Source of the DNA: Oscillospiraceae bacterium
GTDB lineage: Bacteria; Bacillota; Clostridia; Monoglobales; Monoglobaceae
Assembly (NCBI GenBank): GCA_015068655.1
Contig: SVKC01000009.1
Span: 1 to 51,192, forward strand
Direction: 5' to 3'
Length of the DNA stretch: 51,192 nucleotides
The notes below the pieces were generated by a model that saw only the letters and a program-made list of their open reading frames with translations, did not search any database and was not told the DNA's origin. Each line of letters begins with the position of its first letter. The stretch's first letter is position 1. The position numbers were made by a program, and so were the translations under genes. This document shows positions 16,913-24,669 of the stretch, in pieces.

Positions 16913-18160
16913 TTATTCCATAATATATTTCTCAATGCGATCAAATACTGTCAAATCAATCATCACATCTGCACATATTCCGTCCAATTCATAGGTCTCT
17001 TCAAAAACCTTGCCATTGTTTCTCACGAAGCTTAGTATACCCGCATCGGAGTATGGTACCAGAAGCTTCACACGTTTTACTGTTGGCTTCAAGCCACAAG
17101 AAATCGCAGAAAGAAGCTTTTCGAAGCCGTATCCTGTTTTTGCTGAAATAAAAACAGATTTTTCACCAAGTGCCACCGTTTCTGCACGCAACATATCGCA
17201 CTTGTTCGCAACGGTTATCAGAGGAATTGTTTCGCCCCCAAGCTCTGCGAGCAAATCTTTTGTAATCCTGATTTGTTCCTCTACGGCAGGAGATGTAATA
17301 TCACATACATTCAGTATCAAATCTGCGTTTATTGCTTCTTCAAGTGTTGATTTGAAGGCTTCAACAAGATTGTGAGGAAGTCTGCTCACAAGCCCAACAG
17401 TGTCTATCAGCATAACCGTTCTGCCATCAGGAAGCTCCAATGCCCTTGAAGTGGGATCCAAGGTTGCAAAAAGCATATTTTCCGCAAGAACACCTGCTTC
17501 CGTAAGAGCGTTGAGAAGAGTAGACTTTCCTACATTCGTATATCCGACAATTGCTACTGTCGTTACTCCGTCCTTTTTTCGTCTGGCGTGTGCATATTCA
17601 CGACGCTTCGACAGCTCCTTCAATTGCTTTTCGAGCTTTTGAATTCTGCCTCTGATATAACGCTTGTCCGTTTCAAGCTTTGCCTCACCCGGACCTCTGG
17701 AACCAATTCCACCGCCCTGACGCGAAAGCACACGCCCCATACCTGAAAGTCTGGGAAGTCTGTACTTCAGCTGTGCAAGCTCAACCTGAAGTCTTCCTTC
17801 TGCCGACCTTGCACGCTGGGCAAATATATCAAGAATAAGTGTTGTTCTGTCAATAACGTCCACATCTGTTGCATTCTCAATATTTCTCATTTGGGAGGCT
17901 GTAAGCTCATGGTTGAAAATAACCATATCTATTTCATTGTTTTCACAAAATTCAGCCAATTCTGCAAGCTTTCCCGTACCGATACAGGTTGCTGCTTCAA
18001 AAGCTTTTGCTTTCTGGACAAAATGTGCAATGACCTCAGCTCCCGCTGTTTCCGCAAGACTTTCAAGCTCGTCCATTGAATAATCCATATCAAACTCTCC
18101 CGTGTCAACAGCACAAAGCACTGCACGCGGAAGCTTTTCTGTTTCTGTAATATTTGTCAT
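16913..18160 (-). CDS. hflX: Ribosome-associated GTPase HflX
   Basis: A 415-residue GTPase that splits stalled or stressed 70S ribosomes. N-terminal HflX domain with GTGKLAELAEF, a glycine-rich linker (SRQGGGIGSRGPGEAKLE), a coiled coil, then the G domain: GYTNVGKST (G1), DPTSR (G2), DTVGL (G3), NKCD (G4). Start is the ATG at 18160 with GAGGT upstream; a TTG at 18178 precedes that site and is rejected. The gene begins 44 nt after the stop of the CARF-nuclease gene, with no terminator or clear promoter between, so the two are probably one transcript. Confidence 0.95.
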   Translation of the reverse strand: MTNITETEKLPRAVLCAVDTGEFDMDYSMDELESLAETAGAEVIAHFVQKAKAFEAATCIGTGKLAELAEFCENNEIDMVIFNHELTASQMRNIENATDVDVIDRTTLILDIFAQRARSAEGRLQVELAQLKYRLPRLSGMGRVLSRQGGGIGSRGPGEAKLETDKRYIRGRIQKLEKQLKELSKRREYAHARRKKDGVTTVAIVGYTNVGKSTLLNALTEAGVLAENMLFATLDPTSRALELPDGRTVMLIDTVGLVSRLPHNLVEAFKSTLEEAINADLILNVCDITSPAVEEQIRITKDLLAELGGETIPLITVANKCDMLRAETVALGEKSVFISAKTGYGFEKLLSAISCGLKPTVKRVKLLVPYSDAGILSFVRNNGKVFEETYELDGICADVMIDLTVFDRIEKYIME

Positions 18161-18204
18161 TATTTTTCCGTACCTCAATTCCGGTTTATATCATAATTCT
18201 CATA

Positions 18205-19428
18205 TTATTTTATCACATTTTTCAAACGTCTCTTGAAGCTTTCACGGTTCAGGTTGTCAATATCCGAAAGAGCTACAACCGTTATATCCATATCCCTTGC
18301 ACGCTGTCTTATGTGTGCTTCGGTAGCCTCGTTGTGACTTATATAAGATGCAAGCAAAAAGCGTTTTGCATACTTTCCCCCAAATTTTTTTGAGACAGTA
18401 TCAAGCTCATAAAGTGCTTCTTTGTGAACCTCTCCGTTTTTGCAGGAAACAAAAACAGGTACAAGATCACGCATTACCATTATATCCACTTCGTTTCTGG
18501 TTTCAGCAATTTTTTCGTTCTCATTGTGTTCAACGCCGTCCCAATCAATATACACTCCAATATCCATATCATCATAATACCCCGGAGTTTCTGCCTCGAT
18601 TTCACGCAAAAGCAGAAAGGCATAGACCTCCAGAATGTTTCCTGCCTTCACAAGACATTGTCGAACCTGAGCGTTTTTGTATCTGAACGTCAGCAAGTCT
18701 TCTCCTTGCACAAACTCACAAATCAGACCGTGTTTCAAAAGACTGCCGATTATCCTCTTGTTCAGGAAAACATTATGTCCGCCTTTTTTCATATGTGAGA
18801 GACTAACCCTGACAGAAAGGTCGTCACACAGACTTCCGAGCTTTTCAAAGCTTTCAAAAATTGATGACTGATAATTCCACAAGCCGAAATTAACCTTGCA
18901 TATTCCCCAAAGAACCTCCACATCTTTTTTGAACTCATCATTGAAATCCCAGCTGAAATCGTCCTTTTCGTTTCTCAATACAGAGCAACAATTCAAAGAA
19001 ACCGCATCTTCGATAGTCATTGAATTTTTTGCTGTTTCGATTATTTCATTGCAATTTTTTATTTTGACAATGTTTCCGTCTCTCACATTAATTTGAAAAA
19101 GCGGAACATTCCGTTTTGCGGAAACCTCGCCCATAGCCGCAAGAACAATCTCTTTTCCACCCGTAAGGTCAAAACCGCAATCCTCATTGTGGTCAATTAT
19201 ATAATTAAATCTTTCAACAATGGAGTTGTAATCATACTGTCCGACAATTTCAAATTCGAGCTTTATGTTCTCGCTCCTTTTTTCAAAAAAATCAATAATA
19301 GCTTCCTTTCTTTTCTGGGACATCATCTTTTTGAAACCCACAAAAACAATTTTCTCAGGGCAAAACCTTAGTCCCGCAATTGCATTTTCCACCTGACAAA
19401 CATCAAACAATTCAATCAAAGTTTTCAT
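18205..19428 (-). CDS. Card1/Can2-like protein (DUF1887): CARF domain plus PD-(D/E)XK nuclease
   Basis: A 407-residue protein. Residues 1-135 look like a CRISPR-associated Rossmann fold (CARF): IVFVGFKK at 27-34 and FDLTGGKEIVLAAMGE at 86-101, the ligand-binding TGG-K motif. A winged-helix-like middle follows (about 165-255). Residues 260-365 look like a restriction-type nuclease: GNILEVYAFLL (Glu267), NEVDIMV (Asp315), VFVSCKNG (Lys330). Known members (Card1, Can2) are type III CRISPR effectors that cut DNA or RNA when cyclic oligoadenylate binds. The acid two residues before the catalytic Lys is Ser here. No cas gene or array is in the window. ATG at 19428 has a GGGAG site; an earlier in-frame start lies upstream of it. 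Family assignment is by motif recognition. Confidence 0.82.
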   Translation of the reverse strand: MKTLIELFDVCQVENAIAGLRFCPEKIVFVGFKKMMSQKRKEAIIDFFEKRSENIKLEFEIVGQYDYNSIVERFNYIIDHNEDCGFDLTGGKEIVLAAMGEVSAKRNVPLFQINVRDGNIVKIKNCNEIIETAKNSMTIEDAVSLNCCSVLRNEKDDFSWDFNDEFKKDVEVLWGICKVNFGLWNYQSSIFESFEKLGSLCDDLSVRVSLSHMKKGGHNVFLNKRIIGSLLKHGLICEFVQGEDLLTFRYKNAQVRQCLVKAGNILEVYAFLLLREIEAETPGYYDDMDIGVYIDWDGVEHNENEKIAETRNEVDIMVMRDLVPVFVSCKNGEVHKEALYELDTVSKKFGGKYAKRFLLASYISHNEATEAHIRQRARDMDITVVALSDIDNLNRESFKRRLKNVIK

Positions 19429-19487
19429 ATTTTTCTCCCGTAACAACCGTAGCATATTCGAAACAATCTGTTTTTTCGGTTATTTAT

Positions 19488-19515
19488 ATTATACTATATT
19501 TATACATTTTGTCAA
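19488..19515 (-). promoter_or_regulatory. Promoter of the CARF nuclease-hflX unit
   Basis: Minus-strand TTGACA (19515-19510), 16-nt spacer, TATAAT (19493-19488): both hexamers perfect. It is 60 nt before the CARF gene, so this is a constitutive-looking sigma-A promoter rather than a CRISPR-locus promoter. Confidence 0.88.
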
Positions 19516-19539
19516 TTAATTCAGTATAACTACCAAATC

Positions 19540-19566
19540 GGGGGTGTTACCCAAAGCAACACCCCC
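19540..19566 (-). terminator. Hairpin after glmM, probable terminator
   Basis: A perfect 9-bp GC-rich stem (GGGGGTGTT/AACACCCCC) with a 9-nt loop, starting 8 nt after the glmM stop. There is no proper T run on either strand, so termination strength is uncertain. Confidence 0.55.
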
Positions 19567-19574
19567 GTGGAAAA

Positions 19575-20921
19575 TTAATTCAATGCATATCCCTTTTCTC
19601 TCATTACGTCAACAACCTTGTTTGCCATTGCCTCACAAATTGCTTCACCCTTTGCTTCAACCATTACACGAATGACAGGCTCTGTTCCGCTCTTTCGGAA
19701 AAGAATTCTTCCTTCATCCCCCAATGCTTTTTCAACCTCCGAAACCGCCGCCTTCACATCAGGGTCATTGAGAGGAGCATCCTTGTCTGTAACACGAACA
19801 TTCACAAGAAGCTGTGGGAACATCTCAAATCCGTCGCAAAGCTTTGATGCTGGAAGCTTGCTTTCAATCAATACTTCCATTATTTTGAGAGCTGTTATCA
19901 ACCCGTCGCCTGTTGATGCAAATTTTGAGAAAATTATGTGTCCTGATTCCTCGCCACCGAGACAGTAATCATTTGCTTGCATAGCCTCGTATACATATTT
20001 GTCACCAACATCTGTTTTGACATAGCTTATTCCTGCCTCGTCAAAAGCCTTGTAAAGTCCGAAATTTGACATAACTGTTGTTACAACTGTATTCTTTGCC
20101 AGCATATCCTTTTCCTTCATATACTTTCCGCAGAAGTACATAATGTGATCTCCGGTAAGTACGTTGCCCTTCTCGTCAACCGCAAGACATCTGTCAGCAT
20201 CTCCATCAAAGGCAAGGCCAATATCAAGTCTGTTTTCCTTCACAAGCTTCTGGAGATTGCTTATATGAGTTGAACCGCAATCTAAGTTTATGTTAAAGCC
20301 GTTGGGTTGGTTTCCAATCACATAAGTTTCTGCTCCAAGAGTATCAAAAATGTTTTTTGCAAGCATCCACGTACTTCCGTTTGAACAATCAAGACCGATT
20401 TTCAAGCCTTTGTAAGAATTACGTGCAAGGGATATAATATATCCGGTATAACGGTTTCTGCCTGCAACGTAGTCTATTGTTCTTCCGATATTATCGCCTG
20501 TCGCAAGGGGAAGCTCACCTATCACTCCGTCAATATATGCCTCAATGTCTGCAATAATTGATTCGGACATTTTTTCTCCCTTGCTGTTTATGAGCTTTAT
20601 ACCATTGTCGCCATACGGATTATGACTTGCGGAAATCATTATTCCGCAGTCAAAATCTTCTGTTCTCACAACATAAGCAACCGATGGTGTTGTGGTAACA
20701 TGCAAAAGATATGCATCCGCACCGCTTGCCGTAAGTCCAGCTGCAAGTGCATACTCAAACATATAGCTTGAACGTCTGGTATCTTTTCCGATAACAACAT
20801 TACATTTGTGTTCCTTGCCGTAATGCCAACCGAGATAACGTCCTATTTTGAAAGCGTGTTCAACCGTAAGATTTATGTTGGCTTCACCTCTGAAGCCGTC
20901 TGTTCCGAAATATTTTCCCAT
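19575..20921 (-). CDS. glmM: Phosphoglucosamine mutase
   Basis: A 448-residue enzyme converting GlcN-6-P to GlcN-1-P, the second step to UDP-GlcNAc. It starts MGKYFGTDGFRGEAN, has the phosphoserine loop ISASHNPYGDNGIK (Ser near 102), the metal loop AFDGDADRCLAVD and the sugar-binding GGEESGH, and ends with FRKSGTEPVIRVMVEA. All key residues are present and the size is normal. It follows glmS by 23 nt with a GGAGGAC site, so it is under the glmS ribozyme transcript. Confidence 0.97.
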   Translation of the reverse strand: MGKYFGTDGFRGEANINLTVEHAFKIGRYLGWHYGKEHKCNVVIGKDTRRSSYMFEYALAAGLTASGADAYLLHVTTTPSVAYVVRTEDFDCGIMISASHNPYGDNGIKLINSKGEKMSESIIADIEAYIDGVIGELPLATGDNIGRTIDYVAGRNRYTGYIISLARNSYKGLKIGLDCSNGSTWMLAKNIFDTLGAETYVIGNQPNGFNINLDCGSTHISNLQKLVKENRLDIGLAFDGDADRCLAVDEKGNVLTGDHIMYFCGKYMKEKDMLAKNTVVTTVMSNFGLYKAFDEAGISYVKTDVGDKYVYEAMQANDYCLGGEESGHIIFSKFASTGDGLITALKIMEVLIESKLPASKLCDGFEMFPQLLVNVRVTDKDAPLNDPDVKAAVSEVEKALGDEGRILFRKSGTEPVIRVMVEAKGEAICEAMANKVVDVMREKGYALN

Positions 20922-20944
20922 AATTGTCCTCCATTTTTTATTTT

Positions 20945-22771
20945 CTATTCAACTGTTACAGATTTTGCAAGATTTCTGGGTTTGTCAACATCCAATTCTA
21001 GCTCCACTGATGTATAATACGCAAGAAGCTGTGCTGCTGTGGCTGTTACTGTTGGCATAAAAAGTTCTGAAAGCTGCGGTAATTCTATAATATCCTCCGC
21101 TGCATTTTCAGGAACAGGATTATTTTCTCCACAGAAAATCAAAATTCTTGCACCTCTGGCTGCTGTTTCTTTTATATTGCTGAGTGTTTTCTCAATTATA
21201 TCGTGGTCTGTTGCAAAAGCAAAAACAGGTACACCATCTGTCACAAGAGATATTGTTCCGTGCTTCAATTCACCTGCAGCATAGCTCTCACAGTGAATAT
21301 AAGAAATTTCCTTCATTTTTAGAGCCGCTTCACAGCAAATTGCATAATCCATACCCCTGCCGATGAAGAATATACTCTTGTTGTCCTTATATTTTTTTGC
21401 AACCTCTCTGATTTCTTCCTTACGCTTTAGAATCCTTGAAATACCTTCGGGAACAGCTTCAAGAAGCTCTCTTGTATAAGCCTGAACATCTTTTTCCGAA
21501 AGCTTTTCACGTACAAGACCGATTTTGAGGGCAAGAACATAAAGAACCGCCAACTGAACAACATATGCTTTGGTGCTTGCAACAGCAATTTCAGGACCTG
21601 CCAAGGTGTACAAAACGCCATCTGCTTCACGTGCAATAGCAGAGCCCATTACGTTCACAATTCCCAAAGTGAAAATTCCTCTCTCCTTTGCAAGCCTGAG
21701 TGCCGCGAGGGTGTCAGCTGTTTCACCGGATTGTGAAATCACAATCACAATGTCATTTTCATCCAAAATAGGGTTCTGATAACGAAACTCAGATGCAAGG
21801 ACTACTGAAACAGGAACCCGTCCCAGCTTTTCAATTGCAATTTTTCCGACAAGTCCCGCATGCATTGCCGTACCGCAAGCAACAATATGAATTCGTCCCG
21901 CTTTGCGAAGCATTTCGTCCGAAAGACCCGAGCTGCTCAAATCAGGAATATAATTGCTTAAATTTTCACTAACCGTTCTTTTGACAACATCAGGCTCTTC
22001 GTAGATTTCCTTCAGCATAAAATGCGGAAATCCACCTTTTTCAGCTGCCTCTGCGTCCCAATCCACTGTTTCATAACTAATTTCTGTCGGTTCGTTGTCA
22101 GGGTCAAGAATTGTTATATTATCATTTGTTATAACAGCAATCTCGCCTTTTTCAAGTCTTCTGAACCGTTTTGTATATTTAATTACGGCAGAAATTTCCG
22201 ATACAACAAAATTCCCTGCATCTGTCGGTGCAACAATAATGGGATTATCCTTACGAAAAGCAAATAGCTTGTTGTTTTCGTTTTTGAAAACAGCACAAAT
22301 TGCAAAAGAACCCCGAAGCATTTTTTGTGCTTCACGGATTGCATCTACAGGATTATCTTTGTAGAAAAAGTCTATAAGCTTTGCAGCCGTTTCAGTATCC
22401 GTTTCCGATTCAAAGATATATCCCTTTTCCTGCAGAAATTTCTTGATTTCAACATAGTTTTCAATTATACCATTGTGAACAATGCTCACATTTTCCGTTC
22501 CGTGGGGATGGGAATTTCTATCTGATGGTTCTCCATGAGTAGCCCATCTGGTATGCCCGATTCCGCAATAAATTTCTGCATTATTAAGCTCGCATCCCAG
22601 CAAATTACGCAGAGCTTCAATTCTTCCTCTGCACTTTACAGTTTTCAGTTGCTCGTTTTCAAAAAATGCAACACCTGCCGAGTCATAACCTCTGTATTCA
22701 AGAGCCTCTAGACCTGTAACAAGTTTTTGTACGGCGTTTTCCGTACCAACATAACCAATAATTCCGCACAT
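20945..22771 (-). CDS. glmS: Glutamine-fructose-6-phosphate aminotransferase (isomerizing)
   Basis: A 608-residue cytosolic enzyme making GlcN-6-P from fructose-6-P and glutamine. Residues 1 to about 220 are the class II glutaminase domain (MCGIIGYVG with nucleophile Cys2; GHTRWATHGEPSDRNSHPH). Two sugar isomerase (SIS) domains follow (ACGTAMHAGLVGK, SQSGETADTLAA, GRGMDYAICCEAALKMKEISY), and the C-terminus is NLAKSVTVE as usual. Leader 22893-23028 is a glmS ribozyme. First gene of glmS-glmM. Confidence 0.98.
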   Translation of the reverse strand: MCGIIGYVGTENAVQKLVTGLEALEYRGYDSAGVAFFENEQLKTVKCRGRIEALRNLLGCELNNAEIYCGIGHTRWATHGEPSDRNSHPHGTENVSIVHNGIIENYVEIKKFLQEKGYIFESETDTETAAKLIDFFYKDNPVDAIREAQKMLRGSFAICAVFKNENNKLFAFRKDNPIIVAPTDAGNFVVSEISAVIKYTKRFRRLEKGEIAVITNDNITILDPDNEPTEISYETVDWDAEAAEKGGFPHFMLKEIYEEPDVVKRTVSENLSNYIPDLSSSGLSDEMLRKAGRIHIVACGTAMHAGLVGKIAIEKLGRVPVSVVLASEFRYQNPILDENDIVIVISQSGETADTLAALRLAKERGIFTLGIVNVMGSAIAREADGVLYTLAGPEIAVASTKAYVVQLAVLYVLALKIGLVREKLSEKDVQAYTRELLEAVPEGISRILKRKEEIREVAKKYKDNKSIFFIGRGMDYAICCEAALKMKEISYIHCESYAAGELKHGTISLVTDGVPVFAFATDHDIIEKTLSNIKETAARGARILIFCGENNPVPENAAEDIIELPQLSELFMPTVTATAAQLLAYYTSVELELDVDKPRNLAKSVTVE

Positions 22772-22811
22772 AAAATAAAATGTTCTCCTTTTTTGTCAAT
22801 CCAAGCTTTGA

Positions 22812-22848
22812 CGCGCAGGAAAATAAAACCGCTCTCTTGTCTGCGCGG
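22812..22848 (-). other. Alternative hairpins between ribozyme and glmS
   Basis: Minus-strand CGCGCAG (22847-22841) can pair with CTGCGCG (22818-22812), while CCGC (22848-22845) can pair with GCGG (22832-22829) just ahead of TTTTATTTT. The two pairings use the same bases. The short one looks like a weak terminator. Pairing is seen; any role is speculation. Confidence 0.3.
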
Positions 22849-22892
22849 CATAGCAAAAACACCGTGGGACAAGTCCGGATTATTGGATTATT

Positions 22893-23028
22893 ATTTTTTG
22901 CCCTCTGAATGCACTTTTGTTATTTTGTATGCATCCTCACGACACAGGGCTGTGCCGAAGAAGTACCCGCCGAAAACTTCGAATTTCTTCTTACCTCGTC
23001 ACCGTACCATTCTGTACGGTCTGGCGCT
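22893..23028 (-). ncRNA. glmS ribozyme (GlcN-6-P-responsive self-cleaving leader)
   Basis: On the minus strand the core begins A|GCGCC at 23028/23027 (the expected cleavage point), then AGACCGTAC/GTACGG (P2), GTGACGAGGT, GAAGAAATTCGAAGTTTTCGG, CGGGTACTTCTTC, then a GGCACAG/CTGTGTC hairpin and GGATGCA/TGCATTC (P4-like) at the end. The blocks GACGAGGU and UCGGCGGGU are invariant in this ribozyme. It lies about 120 nt before glmS on the same strand. With GlcN-6-P as cofactor the RNA cuts itself, exposing a 5'-OH and destabilising the glmS-glmM mRNA. The 3' limit is approximate. Confidence 0.93.
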
Positions 23029-23127
23029 AAACAGTTCTGCCGCAAGAGATCCGGCACTGTCTTAGACAGCAGGCTTTTTCTGTGTCCCCCAATGTACTCA
23101 CTATACATTCAAAAAAAACTCTACTGT

Positions 23128-23156
23128 ATATTGTAGCTAGATTTTTTCTACAATAT
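23128..23156 (-). terminator. Possible terminator or processing hairpin after the beta-helix gene
   Basis: A perfect 9-bp inverted repeat (ATATTGTAG/CTACAATAT) spans the stop codon of the beta-helix gene; eight T follow 8 nt later on the minus strand. It may partly separate this gene from the glmS leader. Confidence 0.4.
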
Positions 23157-23793
23157 TCTCCTGACTTTTGAAAATTGAATTTTCCTTTACATATCCACGT
23201 ACTCTCGAAAGTGGGTAAACCGTAGAATTTCTGCCGATAACCGTTCCGGGACACAAAACGCTGTTACAGCCGACCTCTACACAGTCTCCGACCATTGCAC
23301 CGAATTTCTTCATACCGGTTTCTATCTTTTCATCGCCGTTTTTTATTGTGACGGGTGTTTTGTCACTTTTCACATTTGAAGTAACGGCACCGGCACCAAG
23401 ATGTGCTTTGAAGCCAAGGACAGAGTCGCCGACATAGTTGAAATGAGGAATCTGTACATTGTCAAAAATAATACAGTTTTTCATCTCTGTAGAATTGCCA
23501 ACAACCGAGTTTTTTCCGACAATAACACTGCCTCTGATAAAGGCACAATGTCTCACCTCTGCATCTTCGTCAATAATACAGGGAGCCGCAATGTAAGCAG
23601 ACGGAAAAACCTTTGCAGACTTCGCAATCCAAACCTGAGGGGAAACTTCATCAAATTTTTCCTTGTCAAGCTTTTCTCCGAGAGAAACAACAAAAGCCTT
23701 TATTTTACTCAACGCCTGCCACGGATATTCGCAAGCTTCAAGCAAAGGCTTTGCAATAGTTTTTTCAAGGTCAAACAAATCAACCGTTCTCAT
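23137..23793 (-). CDS. Left-handed beta-helix (hexapeptide repeat) protein, GlmU C-terminus-like
   Basis: A 218-residue protein. From about residue 55 on it consists of hexapeptide turns (PQVWIAKSAKVFPSAYIAAP, FIRGSVIVGKNSVVGNS, LGFKAHLGAGAV), the left-handed beta-helix seen in GlmU and related acyl/nucleotidyl transferases. The first 50 residues are helical (DLEKTIAKPLLEACEYPWQAL). It lacks the N-terminal uridyltransferase half of GlmU. Similar stand-alone proteins are often labelled UDP-GlcNAc pyrophosphorylase-like. The GGAGGTGA site supports the ATG at 23793. Position upstream of glmS-glmM fits a role in UDP-GlcNAc synthesis, possibly the acetyl step; that is inference. Confidence 0.75.
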   Translation of the reverse strand: MRTVDLFDLEKTIAKPLLEACEYPWQALSKIKAFVVSLGEKLDKEKFDEVSPQVWIAKSAKVFPSAYIAAPCIIDEDAEVRHCAFIRGSVIVGKNSVVGNSTEMKNCIIFDNVQIPHFNYVGDSVLGFKAHLGAGAVTSNVKSDKTPVTIKNGDEKIETGMKKFGAMVGDCVEVGCNSVLCPGTVIGRNSTVYPLSRVRGYVKENSIFKSQENIVEKI

Positions 23794-23819
23794 TTTTTCA
23801 CCTCCTTCTCATTCTATAT

Positions 23820-23848
23820 ATTCTATAATATTTTTTCTGTTTTGACAA
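23820..23848 (-). promoter_or_regulatory. Promoter of the beta-helix gene
   Basis: Minus-strand TTGTCA (23848-23843), 17-nt spacer, TAGAAT (23825-23820), 26 nt before the start codon and just after the truA terminator. Confidence 0.65.
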
Positions 23849-23878
23849 TAGTTTTTTTGAAATTTTCAATATTTTCGC

Positions 23879-23910
23879 AAAAAAAAGAGCATATCAAAAG
23901 TAATATGCTC
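23879..23910 (-). terminator. Terminator of truA
   Basis: Minus-strand GAGCATAT (23910-23903), 8-nt loop, ATATGCTC (23894-23887), then at least eight T. It ends the FHA-rodA-pbp-truA unit. Confidence 0.9.
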
Positions 23911-23920
23911 CAAAATTCAA

Positions 23921-24661
23921 CTACTCATACTCAACAGAGAGCAGTGTCAAACCCTTTCCCGGGAGGGTAATTCCGGCAAGCTCACGGTTCTTTGTGTCAA
24001 AAACCTCTGTTATACTTTCCGGAATTCTTTCCCCTTTTCCGATTTCAACAAGTGTTCCCGCCATTATACGTACCATATTATAAAGAAAACCGTTTCCCGT
24101 AACAGCGAAAACAATGTCATCACCAAATCGTTCAACTCCAACGCTGTAAATCGTCCTTTTAGTAGATTTTTTCAGTTTTTTCACGGAGGAAAAACCCAAA
24201 AAATCGTGTTCGCCCAAAAAGAGCTTTGCTGCCGTTTTCATAGCATCAACATTCAATTCATCCTCAACAGTATACAAAAACCTTTGTTCAAAAACATTTG
24301 GGACAGAGCTGTTGTGTATACGATAAACATATGTTTTCCGCACAGCATTGAGCCTTGCATGAAACCTTTCGTCGGTCTCACTTAAAGCTGTTACCGCAAT
24401 ATCATCGGGAAGATAGTGATTCAAATAATCCATAATTTCCGAATCGGTTTTTTCTGTTCTTATTTTGAAGCTTGCCACCTGACCTTTTGCGTGAACACCT
24501 TTGTCCGTTCTTCCCGAACCATGCATTTCAACTTTATGTTCCGTCATTCGTTCAAGAATATTTTCAAGCTTACCCTGAATAGTATTTGATGTATTTCCTT
24601 GACGTTGCCAACCATCATATCTTGTTCCGTCATACTGGACGGTCATTTTGTAATTCTTCAT
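23921..24661 (-). CDS. truA: tRNA pseudouridine(38-40) synthase
   Basis: A 246-residue enzyme that isomerises uridines 38-40 in the anticodon arm. MKNYKMTVQYDGTRYDGWQRQ is the typical start, and GSGRTDKGVHAKGQV holds the catalytic Asp near residue 51. The ATG at 24661 is preferred; a GTG four codons earlier overlaps the stop of the penicillin-binding protein gene (24670) and is an alternative because the ribosome site (GAGAG) is weak. Last gene of a wall-synthesis operon. Confidence 0.95.
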   Translation of the reverse strand: MKNYKMTVQYDGTRYDGWQRQGNTSNTIQGKLENILERMTEHKVEMHGSGRTDKGVHAKGQVASFKIRTEKTDSEIMDYLNHYLPDDIAVTALSETDERFHARLNAVRKTYVYRIHNSSVPNVFEQRFLYTVEDELNVDAMKTAAKLFLGEHDFLGFSSVKKLKKSTKRTIYSVGVERFGDDIVFAVTGNGFLYNMVRIMAGTLVEIGKGERIPESITEVFDTKNRELAGITLPGKGLTLLSVEYE

Positions 24662-24669
24662 TTTTTCTC

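Noticed and set aside
22920-23108. Short open frames in the glmS leader
   Set aside because: The sequence is accounted for by the glmS ribozyme; codon use and products are random-like.
23060-23130. Promoter for glmS ahead of the ribozyme
   Set aside because: A TATAGT box exists at about 23100, but no -35 at the right distance; not supported well enough to list.
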